Counted from the stretch's first letter, positions 12,412 to 24,903 are shown. The stretch: 64,000 nt of DNA from Stenocarpella maydis (GCA_002270565.1 NQMI01000049.1:97749-161748); one strand, 5' to 3'. Program-made: numbers and translations. Notes: generated from the letters alone by a model not told the origin.

Positions 12412-13860
12412 TCACTGGCCCTGGCCTAGGTGTGCCTGCTCGAAGGCAGCGATGGCCTCCTCGTCCAGCGGGGGCTCGGCCCGGACCTTGTCCGCCTTTG
12501 CGCTGTCGAAGCGCCACACGCCGCCGGTTTTGTCGCCGTCACCGTGGTCCGGGACGCCGACGTACTTGGCCAGCTCGGCGAGCACGGGGTCCGGGTCAGT
12601 GCGGACGGTGAAGTAGCGGCGCTGCCACATGCGGCCCTCGGCCTTCTCCTTGGCGCGCAGCTCGCGTTGGGCCGTCTCGATCTTGCCCTTCTCGCGGCCG
12701 ACGGCGTCCATGTCGCCCTTGAGGATGGCGGCCGCCACCTTTTGCCAGGCGCGCCGCGACTCGAGCGGGTGCTGGGCCTCGAGGGGCGCAACGGACAGCG
12801 CCGTCGACTTGGCGGCCACGGCATCGTAAGTCTCGACCAGGTTGGACGAGGAGGCATGCTTGGCGGGGCCCGAGTGGATCTCGAAGGACTTGGTCCACTG
12901 GCCCGTCACGCTGTACAGCACGTCCTTTTCCTTGCCCGTCGGGTACAGCGCCGCCGTGAAGCTGTTCTTCTTGCCCGAGAGCCACCCCTTGCCGCTGTAG
13001 TCGATCTTGGCCGTGTAACCCGACGACGACGCGATGTATGACGCGCCGTCGAGCTCGATAAAGGGCGACCCGAAGATCAGGCCCTCGACGTGCAGGCTTG
13101 GGAGCGAGATTAGGAACGTCTCCTTCTCGCCTTCCTTGTCGGGGATGGGCACCGTGAGGATGGCGTGGCCAATCTGCTTGATGTTGATCGTCTTACTGAA
13201 GCTTGCCTTCTGCGCATTGAACCCCTCAAGGTGGACACCCGTGGGCAGGTTGGTGATGCTGTAGGCCGTGGCAGGTGGGTGGTGGCTGCGTGGGAGCAGG
13301 GTGGTTAGTTAGCCTGAGTCGCGCACCAGACGCCTCGCATCGTCGTCCTCCCTACCTGACCTGCTCGCTGATGAGCTCTGTTGTGCCGGCCTCGTCCTCC
13401 CATTTCCCCAGGAACAGCTCCCCAAGGAAGGGGTTGAGGGGCTTCTTCTCGTTGCCGTACTGTTCGCTCCTGCTGGCGTACTGCTGCTTCAGGGTGGTCA
13501 AGAACCACTTGAGCACCAGCAAGGCCCGCTTCTCGGGGTCGGGCTCCTTCGCGGGCGCGACGAATATTGATGGGTGCTCGCACCAGTACGAGCTGAACTC
13601 GGTCAGGCTGGTCCCTGAGAGGATAAAGGGCGGTGCGGTGAGGCTGGACAGGTCGCCGTTGAACGAGGCGATGGACTATGAAAGCCGGATGGGCCACCGA
13701 AGTCAGCGTCGAGTGTCTCTGCTGCCCGCGGGCGAAGGGCGTCTTGGTGCAGCGGCCACAAGTGGTACAGGGAGTTGCTGCCGCGCCGACATACCTTGAG
13801 GAAGGCGGACCAGCTGCCGCTCTGGGCCGCCTGCGCATTCTGCTGGGCGGTGTCGGCCAT
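12412..13860 (-). CDS. Oxysterol-binding protein, Kes1/Osh4 type
   Basis: Single-domain lipid-transfer protein; relatives exchange sterol for phosphatidylinositol 4-phosphate between ER and Golgi/trans-Golgi membranes. Exons on the minus strand: 13860-13795, 13675-13356 and 13285-12412, giving 419 residues with consistent phases (yeast Kes1 is 434). The family signature EQVSHHPP lies at about 126-133 and is interrupted by the second intron inside the Ser codon. The N-terminal lid (WSAFLKSIASF) and [22 protein letters not shown] precede it, and [10 protein letters not shown] sits before the signature. The C-terminal third contains the expected [11 protein letters not shown] and GRMWQRRYF segments. 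There is no PH domain or ankyrin repeat, so it is the short Osh4-like class rather than Osh1-3. Start: the ATG at 13860 opens a 22-codon first exon with a GTATGT donor. Confidence 0.95.
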
Positions 13861-14725
13861 CTTGGGCGTCTGTGTGCAGGGTGGTGCAGGCTGAGATGCG
13901 TTGGGGACGAGGCGAGGTATCTTGGTCTATGCGGCCGAAGGTCTGCCCGCAGTCGTAGGTGGCAATGTCAGCATTCGAGCATGAAATGTACTCTAAGTAT
14001 GTAGGTCCAACAGGTCCAGTCTGCCCCCGCCCCCCCCTGAGGCCCTCGGAAGGGTCTTTCCTAGGCGAGATCGGCACGCGATAATAAGATCAGGCGTGGG
14101 AGTGGGTAAGTGGGGTTGCAGATCGTACCTTCGCCAGGAGGCTGTTCTGTGACTGTGTATGTGGAAGTTTGGCTTTGCAACGTGGGACGGTAGTGACCAG
14201 GTCCTGAGAGCATGCGCCTCTACGTGTAGTGCAAGAACAAGTTGTGTATCGTGGCCGAGGCTGTTCGCGGGTTTCCAAACAGCCAGCCAGACAAACAACA
14301 ACCAAAGAAGGACGAGGTATTTTCAATGTGTTGTGGTCTAGATGTGATGTCAAAGAATAGGCGCCTCGTAAATAAGGGAGGGCAAACCCTCGCGTCATCT
14401 AGGGCCAGCCCACCCATTCGGCCAAGGCCAGCTCGGCTTATGGGATAACGCGGCAGGTAGTATTGGCATGCTCTCTCGTGACGGCCGTCGAGGTCTCGAG
14501 CATGCGGCCATTCACCTCCCAGATTGCTCGCACTCAACGTCTTGTCGCCTGACGTCAGGACGATCCTCGGGGCTGCCGCATGGGACATGGGAAAACGATA
14601 GTCTGGCTGGGCTCGTTTTCGTCATCCGAACAAGCCACATGCATGCACAGCTCTTGGGTTGGGGAAACATGGCCGCCACATCTTATCTCCAGCCTGGGAC
14701 CTTGTGCTCCTCTACTGGGTAATGA
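13861..14725. other. Upstream region of the oxysterol-binding protein gene
   Basis: Normal-GC sequence without a supported gene; presumably holds the promoter and 5' leader of the minus-strand gene. It ends where composition falls sharply to AT-rich at about 14.73 kb. Confidence 0.45.
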
Positions 14726-14989
14726 AAGTTAATTCGTGACTTCCGGGCGCCACAGTGGGTCAAATGTAACTCTATCAAAAAAACATCAGTTCATTAGCAA
14801 ATGTCTATAAGAGTTAATATACTCACAAATAATCAGCAATTAATTACCCCCCTCAGGCAGCTATATAATCTCACAGCCATAAAGGCATAAAATAAGCTAA
14901 TTATAATAGAAATCTTAAGGATATAATCTTTTAAATAAGAAAAATTACATTTTATAACTTTATTTACTAGAGTTATAATTATATAGTAT

Positions 14990-15092
14990 TTATACATTTA
15001 TACATTTATACATTTATACATTTATACATTTATGTATTTATACATTTATACATTTATACATTTATATATTTATATATTTATATATTTATATA
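14990..15092. repeat. ATTTATAC-type minisatellite
   Basis: About a dozen copies of an 8-base unit, ATTTATAC drifting to ATTTATAT at the right end, stopping at the single N (15093). It abuts the gypsy element, whose target duplication starts at 15122. Confidence 0.9.
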
Positions 15093-15121
15093 NCCTTTTA
15101 GGTAACTAAAAGATTTTTAAG

Positions 15122-15126
15122 CATAG
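15122..15126. repeat. Left target-site duplication (CATAG)
   Basis: CATAG immediately precedes the 5' LTR, and the identical CATAG follows the 3' LTR at 22605-22609. A 5-bp duplication is the expected size for Ty3/gypsy integration. Confidence 0.85.
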
Positions 15127-15589
15127 TGTTATGAGCCGACACACGTTAGCGGCTGACTACCGCAGAAGACAACCCCGCAGGACGGAAAGTGGCCCCCGAA
15201 AAGAGCGCCCTACCTAATCCGATCAGTAACGCCACCTTATCAGGGTTAGGGTCAGGGACCCACCACGGCTTCGGTCGATCAGGACGAAGCCCACGAAGTC
15301 AGAAGGGCGGCTTCAGTCGATCAGGACGAAGCCAGCGAAGCCATCACCAATTACAAATGAAGAGTCGGAATATATATATGGACATAGTTATCACCATAGT
15401 AGATAGCTTTTGATAGAACAGACTCTTCAGTTATTAATCTAAGTATTTAATCCCAGTATTGGATAGCCTTATAGCTAGTAATCATTATTAGTTAATAATA
15501 TTACTTAATAACTGCCTAATAATATATTCTAAATATAAACCCTTAATCTTTTAGATTTAATATACTTGGAAACCCTTTAATTATTACAT
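15127..15589 (+). repeat. 5' long terminal repeat of the gypsy element
   Basis: 463 bases beginning TGTTATGAGC and ending ATTACA (TG...CA ends), repeated at 22143-22604. The core around AGAAGACAACCCCGCAGGA, the GAAAAGAGCGCCCTACC segment and the paired CGATCAGGACGAAGCC motifs are the best preserved parts. Differences from the 3' copy are C/T and G/A only. It contains a short GGGTTAGGGT stretch that resembles telomere repeat but is part of the LTR in both copies. Confidence 0.93.
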
Positions 15590-17800
15590 TTTGATGACTC
15601 TTGTTTATATATTGCTATATAGACTTTGAGCAATATTATATATAGAACCCTTTATGATATTAGACTCTGGAATAACCACCCCTACCTGCAACCTTCTCCA
15701 TAAGCTAGATGAACTTACTAATAATGAGACTATAGACCCCTGTGTCTAGGAACTAGTTAATGAGGTTGGATAGTTATGCCTCCTTATAAAAGGATAAGCT
15801 TAATATAATATAGAAATCAAACAGCTTTAATAGAAAATTACCACCCTTTAGGCAGGAGCTAATATTATTAACACCCTAATCTAAATAAAGGAATATATTA
15901 AGCTTAATACTCCAGCCCCCTATAATAGAACTGCGGGATAACTTTAAGTATACTTAATGTAGGTTAGAGCCTACTAGTGCTTCTATGGGCTAGATATATA
16001 GCCTAGCGGAAAAAGGGTTATATATGCATCCTCTTTCCTTAAAGGATAAGCCTTAGCTTAGTTTGAACCCTACCTAACCGACTTTATTAATGTGGAATCA
16101 TTTGAAACCTGCAAGCTTGAGATATAGCGGATTTTCAGCAGCTATAAAGGCTATAAGGACGCCCTTAGGTCCCTATTTCAGGACTCAAATAAGGAATAAC
16201 AGGCAGAAAGGAACCTAGCGAATTATAAGCAGTATGGTTTAATAATTAACTATATAGCGGAATTCCAATAAATCTATACTAAAATCAACTATACTAATAA
16301 TATAAAGAAATTTATATTCTACTACAGATTAAAGAATAAAGTAAAGAATAAACTTAGCAAGGTTATAAACCAACCCAATAACTTTCTATACTATATAGAA
16401 ATAGCTATCTAGATTAATAATAGACTTTATAAATAATGCTTGGAAAAGAAAAAATAAACTTCTAAATAAACCTTATTCCATAAGTATAAACCAAATATAG
16501 GAAAGAAGTATTAGAAGCTAAGCACTTAGTGAGGATAGCATGCAGGACCTATAGAGCTAGATATTGCCTAATGTAAGGATAAGAAAAACATTAAATACTA
16601 TAATTATAATAAGATAGAATACTTTACTTCAGAATGCAGGGCTCTAAAGAAAAATAGGGACTAAAAGTTAGTACCTGAAGGAACCCAACAAGCTAATAAA
16701 GCCACCCAATAAGCCAATATAGCTACCTGCAGCGCACAAGAACCACCTAGGTCCAAACCATAATAGAAACTTATAAATAAGTATTATATCTATAGAATAA
16801 CTATATATAACTAATATTAGATATACCTAATTTAAGACTTAGATAAAGAATGTAACTCCTATAACCCTAATAAAGGAGACCTTTATAATAATTATTTATA
16901 CTTCTTACAATATATTAAGTCCTAGTGCGAGAAATATTAGAAAGATAAGGTATAATGGCAGCCTATCCTACTAATAAAGAATCCCCAGAAGCCTAGAATG
17001 GCACACGCATCGCTTAGTTGGATAGCTTGCTTTAATAATAGCTATACTACTTACTATAGTAATAAGGAAGCCACTGGATGGTTTCTTAAGAACGCTTTAG
17101 GAAAGTAGGGAAGAACCCTAGCAGTAGGAAATAGGGAGGAACTCCTGCATTTTAACCCTGGAATAAAAGGAAAACCTGTCCCTTAGGCCATACTTGCGCT
17201 ACAAACTTAGTGAAAGGAACTGCAAGACTACCTAGGATAAGCGCCCCTTCTAGCCCTAAGAACTAACATCATAGCAGTTATAATTACAGAAAGACCTTTT
17301 GAAGAAACTATAAAACAACCTACCCAGGAATGCAGAAGACCAGGAGATGCAGGACGCATATACCCAATATATAACAAGCATTAGAACATCTCCTGGGTAT
17401 CATGTATCTATAATGGATGTAAGGAACACATAAGGAAAAAAACCAAGCATGATTAGTTTCCCTAATAATATCTAGGTAAGGATATTAAATATATATATGA
17501 GTATAATGATTTTAAGAACTAGCACCTGTACTAAAACTATGATAAGATGGGATGCGTCCTAATGAGGCTAGACTCCCGCACACCCTTGAAATGCCTATGA
17601 AACCCTGGCGGATGGGCAAATTGCGATGAACCAATCTGCAAGCTCAAAACTTCAACAATAAAGGAACAGGATCACAGCATACAACGGCTGGTTGATAACT
17701 TGCAAGAATCACAAAACATCACAAAGCGAAATCTTAAGAGCATTAAGAAGGTCCTAGCAATAGATAAGCAATTAAAAAACTAGAAGGGCTATCTATAAAA
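15590..17800 (+). pseudogene. Decayed gag and upstream region of the gypsy element
   Basis: Stop-riddled. At 16591-16640 the frame reads IKYYNYNKIEYFTSECR, which corresponds to a retroviral CCHC knuckle in which Cys and His codons (TGT/TGC, CAT/CAC) have become Tyr codons by G-to-A or C-to-T change. At 17.4-17.75 kb lies a better preserved stretch with several Cys codons and a Gln/Lys-rich, probably coiled-coil segment (QRLVDNLQESQNITKRNLK). It sits between knuckle and protease and I cannot assign it to a standard gag domain. Confidence 0.7.
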
Positions 17801-17879
17801 CCTTAGGTAGCAACCAACTATATCATGAGATACTTGTGCGCAATAACAAGCGACTATAGCCACCTAATGGCTTAGGTTG

Positions 17880-20800
17880 AGCTAGAAGTTTACAAGTGCT
17901 CAGCACTCATTAACAGTGGAGCATAAGGGAATTTTATATCCCTAAGGGTAGTAAATAGATACTATCTATTATAGTATAAGAAAAGGGAACCCTATAGACT
18001 TAATATAGTAGATGGAACTAAAGTATCTTATAGTAATAGAGTTATTAATATAGAGACTAATCCCCTCTTAGTTTGAATTTATAACTATATGAAATTACTA
18101 TCATTTAATATTACTAAGATAGCAAATCATTAGTTAATCTTGGGAATACCTTAGCTAAGAAAGAATAATCCCTAAATTAATTAAACCACTAGCTAGATCT
18201 TTTAGGATAATGTTATTCCCTAGAAGAAGGTTGCAATTAACGGCAAGGGAAGAAGTTATATCACTAAGGATAGCAAATAAGCAATACACTTAAATGGACC
18301 CATAGATACCTCTAGGAGCAGATAGAAGGCCTAACTCTAGAAAGATAGAGAAGGATTAGGCCACTTAAGTGCCTCATAAAAGGACCGAAGCTAATTAGAA
18401 GATCACTACTCCAATACAACTAGTTAGCACATAATATAGGAAACATAATAATACCTCCTTTACCTGGAAGAAGAAAAAGAAGGAGATAAGACTAATAGAC
18501 TAGCATAGATACTAGAAGACTATTATGAATTCAAAAAAGTATTCCAGGAATGACTTAATATTATATTATTATAATATATATAATAGGATTATAAAATACT
18601 ATTGAAACCTGGAATAATACCCTAATTTAAGCCTATTTATAAACTTAATAAAGAATAACTTAAAGCACTTAGGGAATACCTTAATGAAAACCTCTAGAAG
18701 AGATTTATTAAGCTATTATAATTATTAGTAGGATACCTAATCCTCTTTATACTAAAGAAGAATAGCAAGCTATAACTTTATATTAACTACTAATAATTAA
18801 ATAATATCACAATTAAGAACCAATACCCTCTCCCGCTCATTAAGGAACTATAGGATTAACTTAGAGGAGCAAAATGGTTCACAGTACTTAACTTAAAGTA
18901 TGGATATAACCTTATTTAAATGAAAAAAGAAGAAGAATGAAAGATAGCATTTAAGATATACTATAGATATTATAAGATAATGGTTATATCTNAAATGTTA
19001 AGGATATTAAAGCATTCCTTAGATATGCTAACTTCTATTAATAATTCATTATATAATATAGCAATATTATGAAACTATTAATAGACCTTACTAAGAAGGA
19101 TTATGCCTTTAAATGGGCAGATACCAAATAATAAGCTTTCTAAATACTTAAAGATAAAGTTATAAAAAACCTTATACTTAAGGAAGTAAACCTAGAGAAG
19201 GAATTCAAGATCCATATAGACGCTTTAAATAATGCTATAGGTAGAGAACTCACTTAAAAAGATAACTAAGGAAGGACATATATTATTATAAACTTTAGTA
19301 AGAAGTTTAATAAACTAGAGACCCGCTATATTATACCAGATAAAGAATTTATAGGTATAGTATATGCATTCTAGAAATAGTAATACTACTTTATAGGAAC
19401 TAAAAAGCAAATTAAACTCTATATAAATTATAAGAATCTTATAACCTTTATAATAACTAAGACTCTTAATAAATAATAAGTTAGATATATAGAGTTCTTA
19501 TTATAATTTAATATTAAGGTCATTTATGTGAATGGAGTTAAGAATGCAAGAGCAGATGCGCTTAGTTAAAGACCTGATTATCAGGATAAGGATTTACCTA
19601 TGGAATGGATAGTATTTAAAACTTAAGAAGATGGAAGCTTTATTCTTAACCGCGAACTTAATACTATAATTAGAGTTAACTTTTAAACCAGAAAAACCCC
19701 TCCTGATTCAAAGAAATAAGATAAGTTAATTATAGAAATACATAAAGTATCAGTATATGGCTACTAAGGTGTTATAGCAATAATTAAAAGGATTTAGCAG
19801 AATTATTAGATCCTTAACCTTAAGAAGAAGGTTTAAGACATCATTAGCAAATGCAACTCATATAATAAAAACAAGGCCTCCAGATATAAACTATATAAAT
19901 TATTAAAACCCCTACTAGTACCTATAGCTATATAGTCATATATTAGCCTAAACTTCATCATTAAGCTACCCCTCTTATGAGAACCCTTAACTAGAGTACA
20001 CTACAACAGTATTCTGATAGTGGTTTATAAACTAAGTAAGTATATATACTTTATACCATATAAGGAAGCTAGCAATATAGAAGAACTTGCATACATATTT
20101 TTACAAATCATTATAAGCAATTATGGAATGCCATATAAAATCATCTTAGATAGAGATAAGCTCTTTATATTAAACTTTTAGAAGTTATCAATAAAATAAC
20201 TTAGAGTAAAGCATAAACTCTTAATAATAGCACATCTATAAACAAATAGATAAATAGAGTAAATTAACCAGATTATAGAATAATACCTCTAATACTATAT
20301 TAACTAATTATAAGATAATTAGGTTAAACTACTATCATTAGCACAGTTTGCCTATAATAGCACAACTACCAGCACAACTAAACAGTTATCTTTCTTTACA
20401 CTCTACGGATACAAACCTTAGGCATACTATAAATCACTGCCAGATGACACCCCAGTGGAATTAGCAGAACAAAAAGCAATACAAATTAGATAAATCTAGA
20501 AGGATATTTAAGTGGAACTTTCTTTTATATAAGAATAAATAATGAAATATATAAATTAAAAAAGAACTAAGGGACTAATTCTTAAGGAGGGAGATAAGGT
20601 CTACCTCCTTTACTAAAACATTAAAACCAAGCAACCTAGTGAAAAGCTTAACCATAAGAAAACCAGCCCCTTTAAACTTTCAAGAAAGCTTTTAAATACC
20701 AACTATAAACTCTTGCTACCTAAGGGAATAAAATAACACCTAATCTTTTATATCTTACTCTTAGAACTAGTACCTAAGAATATAAAACTTAAAATATAGA

Positions 20801-20990
20801 TTAAAACACTTAATAAATATAATAAGAAATATAAAGTAGAAAATATTATAAACTTAAGATAGCACTAAGGGATAATAGAATACCTTATCAAGTAGAAAGG
20901 CTATAACTCTAGCAAAAATATATAGGAACTAGCCTAAAACTTAACCCACTATTATAATAAACTTAAAAAGTACCATGCGCGGACCACTAT
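17880..20990 (+). pseudogene. Decayed pol: protease, RT, RNase H, integrase, chromodomain
   Basis: Protease active-site region at about 17896-17940 (ALINSGA then GNFIS). Reverse transcriptase at 18690-18992, including GAKWFTVLNLK and GYNLI. After the N at 18992 the sequence resumes at the RFANFYRRF-like end of RT (18995-19060). RNase H follows to about 19590, ending in the ARADALS motif. Integrase spans about 19740-20700 with the ILDRDKLF counterpart of the catalytic Asp region and the LAQFAYNS segment. A chromodomain-like stretch (IIEYLIK, KGYNSS, ELA, N-L) lies at 20850-20960. Dozens of in-frame stops, mostly at former Gln and Trp codons. Non-functional. Confidence 0.88.
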
Positions 20991-22127
20991 AGGACAGTCC
21001 TAGAAACCAGGAATGTAGCCCGAAAACCCTATATATAACAAACTATAATGAACCAACATTATAATAAAACCACATAATAAACCCCAGACTTTATAGCTGA
21101 AATAGGGAAGATAACCAATAAGAAACTAATTACAATAGGAATGACTAGAAGCCAGCAACCAATCAACCCCTCAGGAAAACATACTAACACTAGTTGCCCT
21201 ATCCAACCAGCAACCCAAATACCAGTTACACTCAAAACCCACCTAAACGAATACCAGTATCCACACCCCGCACCCTAATGAATACTAATTATAGGAAAAT
21301 AAAGATTAGAATAATACAGCATAACTAGTAGACTAGGGATAGCTAGAAATCAGGATCAATCAGACAATAAGCAAACAAACTCCATTCCCAGTAATAAGAA
21401 TTAGGTACTAAGATAAGCCACCCACAGGCGCATTTCCTTCACCACCCTTATTACTAGTACCCACAAATTCAGACCAACTAATACTATCACCCATTAAGGA
21501 ACTCTAATTAAAAACCCCTACTTTACCCTTAGAATATAATTATGCCTCCTATACTATTATCCTACTAGCCTCCTTAGTAGAACTTTAGCAAATAACCTCA
21601 GCAAACTACTTAGTAATCGGCCTCTACTCTGCTTTAGCCTCCTCTATTTCTATATACTCTAACTCCTTCACCCGTAAAAGACTATAACATATTACATACT
21701 TCTGCTTCTCTAACTAAATATAATCCTATTTGATTAGATAAGCTAGCTTAAGGTATATAGCCTCTATCTCATAATAAAGCTTCTAGTACTACTTCATAAT
21801 ATTTTAAAGCTTAGTAATAGATAAACTAAGCATATTGCATCCTGAAAGGTTCCAGTAAATATACTTATAATAATAACTAGAATATTATTTAGAGGCTTAG
21901 CAACTCTCCCCAAGCCCCGAGACTTACAAGAGGAATATGCTGGCATATTGATGCAGTTCGCTGTAATAACCTATAATAGGGTGTAATAGTTTGCAATCAA
22001 CTTCAGGACGATAGGTTTCTAAATGCAAGATTTGGTAACTCTACCCAATATAATGAATTAAGAAGGAATAAACAAGAATATAGATAAGTAAAAATAACTT
22101 ATGGAATACTTTTGAGGATAGAAGAAG

Positions 22128-22142
22128 CAAGGAGGGAGATAG
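22128..22142 (+). other. Polypurine tract of the gypsy element
   Basis: The purine run CAAGGAGGGAGATAG directly abuts the 3' LTR start at 22143, the position where plus-strand DNA synthesis of LTR retrotransposons is primed. Confidence 0.75.
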
Positions 22143-22604
22143 TATTATAAGCTGATATATATTAGCGGCTGATTACTGCAGAAGACAACCCCGCAGGATA
22201 GAAAGTGGCCCCTGAAAAGAGCGCCCTACCTAATCTAATTAGTAATGCTACCTTATTAAGGTTAGGGTTAGGGACCCACTACGGCTTCGGTCGATCAGGA
22301 TGAAGCCTATGAAGTTAGAAGGGCGGCTTTAGTTAATTAGGATGAAGCCAGCGAAGCTATTACTAATTACGAATGAAGAGTCGGAATATATATATGGATA
22401 TAGTTATCACTATAGTAGATAGCTTTTGATAGAACAGACTCTTTAGTCGTTAATCTAAGTATTCAATCCCAGTATTGGATAGCCTTATAGCTAGTGATTA
22501 TTATTAGTTAACAATATTGCTTAATAACTGCCTAATAACGTATTCCGAATATAAACCCTTGATCTTTCAGGTTTAACGTACTTGGAAACCCTTTGATCAT
22601 TACA
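22143..22604 (+). repeat. 3' long terminal repeat of the gypsy element
   Basis: 462 bases matching 15127-15589. The first bases read TATTATAAGC where the 5' copy has TGTTATGAGC, a G-to-A pair typical of RIP. It ends ATTACA. Mutations are distributed differently in the two LTRs, so both were hit after insertion. It is followed by the right CATAG duplication. Confidence 0.93.
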
Positions 22605-22609
22605 CATAG
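22605..22609. repeat. Right target-site duplication (CATAG)
   Basis: Exact copy of 15122-15126, immediately after the terminal CA of the 3' LTR. Confidence 0.85.
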
Positions 22610-23949
22610 GGTTAAACTTATACTCTCACAGTATTAAAGGAGTATAAGTAGTTACTATATATAGCCCTGAAGTTATTATCTTTATACTTCTTTTAACTTC
22701 TTATTATTCATATTATTAAGTATATTATGTGTATTATTATACTAGATACTTATAAAATGTAGTATAGCAACAGGCGTAATATATTATAATTATTTAGACT
22801 TATAATAAAAGTTTTTTATATAAAATTATTAACTTTAATATAATATAATACTATTACTATATAAATTATGTAAAATAATAACTTTTATTTCTTAGTTATT
22901 ACTTTTAATACTTAAGCATTTTGAAAGAAATATATATTAAGGACTTATATTTCTTTACTTATAAGGTATAGATTAAATAAAAATCTCCTAAACCCTAGAT
23001 TAAGTATTCTTTCAAACCTAGATTATCTTAAACTTAAACCTCTAGCCCTTATTATGTTAACTAATTATAAATCATTATATATAGCTTTAATAACTAATTA
23101 ATTAATTAAAAGCCCTCCTTATTTAAAGCTAATTAAGTAAAGCCCTCTTTACTAAAAGCTACTTATATAAAAATTACTTAATAAAACCCTCTTTATTAAA
23201 AGCTAAGTAGTAGAGGTTAATAGAAATAGGTAGTAGGTAGTTAGAATAATTAAGGAAGGACTTAAGTAGCAGTAAGTAATAGACTAATTAGGAGTTGCTT
23301 AGTAAGTATACAGCTAATAAAATTGATAGAGGTAATACCTATAAGCACTATAAATATTATAATAAGTAAGTATATCCACTATATCTTTAGTTAACTATAT
23401 AGCTTATATTAAAACTAAATGTTAAAACTATTAAATCTTAACTAGAGCTACATAATATATATAGCTAGCTATCTTACTATCTATAACATTATAATAACCC
23501 TTATTACTAAAACTCTTAGTATATAAACATTATTACAAAAATCTTAATTATAAGGTTCTGCCCTTAAGATAAATTTAAACCAGACATTAGATAATTATAT
23601 AGCTCCTCATAATAAGATATAAGTAACTAAAAGATAAGAATCTAAAGTTTTACTAGCTATTTATATTATATAGTCCCTTTTTATATTATAAGATACTTAG
23701 TAACTACTATCTGATACTTAAGGCAATAGGAAGTAATAATCCTCCCTTTAATATATAGTAGCATTAGTATATATAAGCATATTATTAACTAAGTTACATT
23801 AGTTAGTTGATTACTATAGTATATATTTATGCTAGGTAAGTTAATAAACAGTTATACTTATAGTAATTATTATAATCCCTTATATGATATTTAAGTTAAA
23901 AAAGAAACTATTACTAATTATATATAGTTTATATATTCTTTAATCTTTA
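22610..23949. other. AT-rich sequence without recognised content
   Basis: Very AT-rich, no open frame of note. It lies downstream, in minus-strand terms, of the copia remnant, so it may include that element's 3' untranslated region and LTR, but I could not find a convincing repeat partner. Confidence 0.4.
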
Positions 23950-24903
23950 TAATAATAGTATTATTATTCATAAGGCATTCGAATGCCTTATTAAATACAC
24001 CCTTTATAAAGGTATCTACTAAGTTATAGTTATTAATAATCTACTAGATCTTATAAATCTTATATTTCTTATATAATTATCTTAATGTTATTATATTAAT
24101 TAATTAAGCATTTGTGCTTTATTATTCGTAACTTAACTAAATACTTATATAAGGATTATAAATCTGTATAAATAATAAATAGGGTCTTTGATATGTTAAG
24201 GTAGTTTATAATCTAATATAGGGTAGCTATAACTATTATACTTATATTAAAGCTATGAATTATATTATAAATTTTAAAAGTAAGTATACTTTATATAATT
24301 CTTTTATACTTTATAAAGGACTAATAAAGAAAATTTCTAGCTATCTCTTATATAAATAGTTACTTAGCTTTTATCTTATTAACTAAGGCAATTATATAGC
24401 TAACCTAGGAGCTAAGATCCTTATTATTAATAAAGAATCTATTTACAAAGATTCTTAACTTAGCTGCCATAAGGTTTAATAAAATATAGTTAAGGCTATA
24501 ATTAAGGTTATTAGCCTATTATTAAAGGCGCTTATTTAATCTTATATAGTCTTCTATAAGAGGATTTTAGATCTATATAATAATAAAGAAGTTAAAGACA
24601 ACTTCTAATTAGCAAATTAAAGCTAGATATACTCCTTATATATGTTACTCTATATACTACTAGGTATAATTAGTAGATTTATAGTTAACTAGCTATATCT
24701 TTACCCCTTAGCTCTTTTATTTAAGATATATTATACTATTATAAAATATTAGAATCTTTATATCATTAAAATCAAGTAATTTATTAGGAGTTAGCTTATT
24801 CTTTAGCTTATAATAAATATTCTCGTCTTTAATCTTTCATTTCTTAAGTTTCTAAAAAGGCTAGAATATAAAGTATAAGAGTATTATTAGTTTATATAGT
24901 AAT
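23950..24903 (-). pseudogene. Ty1/copia-type polyprotein remnant (end of RT to RNase H)
   Basis: Reading the minus strand from 24900 downward gives, across several frames, the linker and RNase H of a widespread fungal copia-like polyprotein. Pieces are TLIL at 24880, a YxExxxGVYLALIC-like stretch at 24600-24660, FINNKDLSS and SYIIALVNK at 24390-24460, SFIKYKR at about 24320, a TDS-SLY-LVKL region at 24120-24190, and NLVDTFIKGVFNKAFECLM at 23960-24030. Many stops and at least two frame changes. The catalytic part of RT, integrase and gag are absent: the remnant is cut at 24903, where composition changes abruptly. Recognition rests on family memory, not a search. Confidence 0.72.

Larger units (their letters stand above)
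15127..22604 (+). mobile_element. Ty3/gypsy chromovirus-type LTR retrotransposon, RIP-inactivated
   Basis: 7478 bases from LTR to LTR, flanked by a perfect 5-bp duplication. Order on the plus strand: 5' LTR, gag remnant with a decayed zinc knuckle, protease, reverse transcriptase, RNase H, integrase, chromodomain, about 1.1 kb of unassigned tail, polypurine tract and 3' LTR. Protease-RT-RNase H-integrase order and a C-terminal chromodomain define chromoviruses. All frames are full of stops, so it cannot encode its proteins. A single N at 18992 falls inside reverse transcriptase and hides missing sequence, so the true element is longer than 7478 bases. A tRNA primer-binding site after 15589 is not recognisable. 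Confidence 0.92.

Noticed and set aside
12430..13041. 203-codon plus-strand frame and several minus-strand frames over the oxysterol-binding protein gene
   Set aside because: Shadows of GC-rich, C-ending coding sequence; the protein signature is only in the called frame.
15235..15275. Telomere-like GGGTTAGGG stretch
   Set aside because: Present in both LTRs as part of the element, only one to two units; not an interstitial telomere array.
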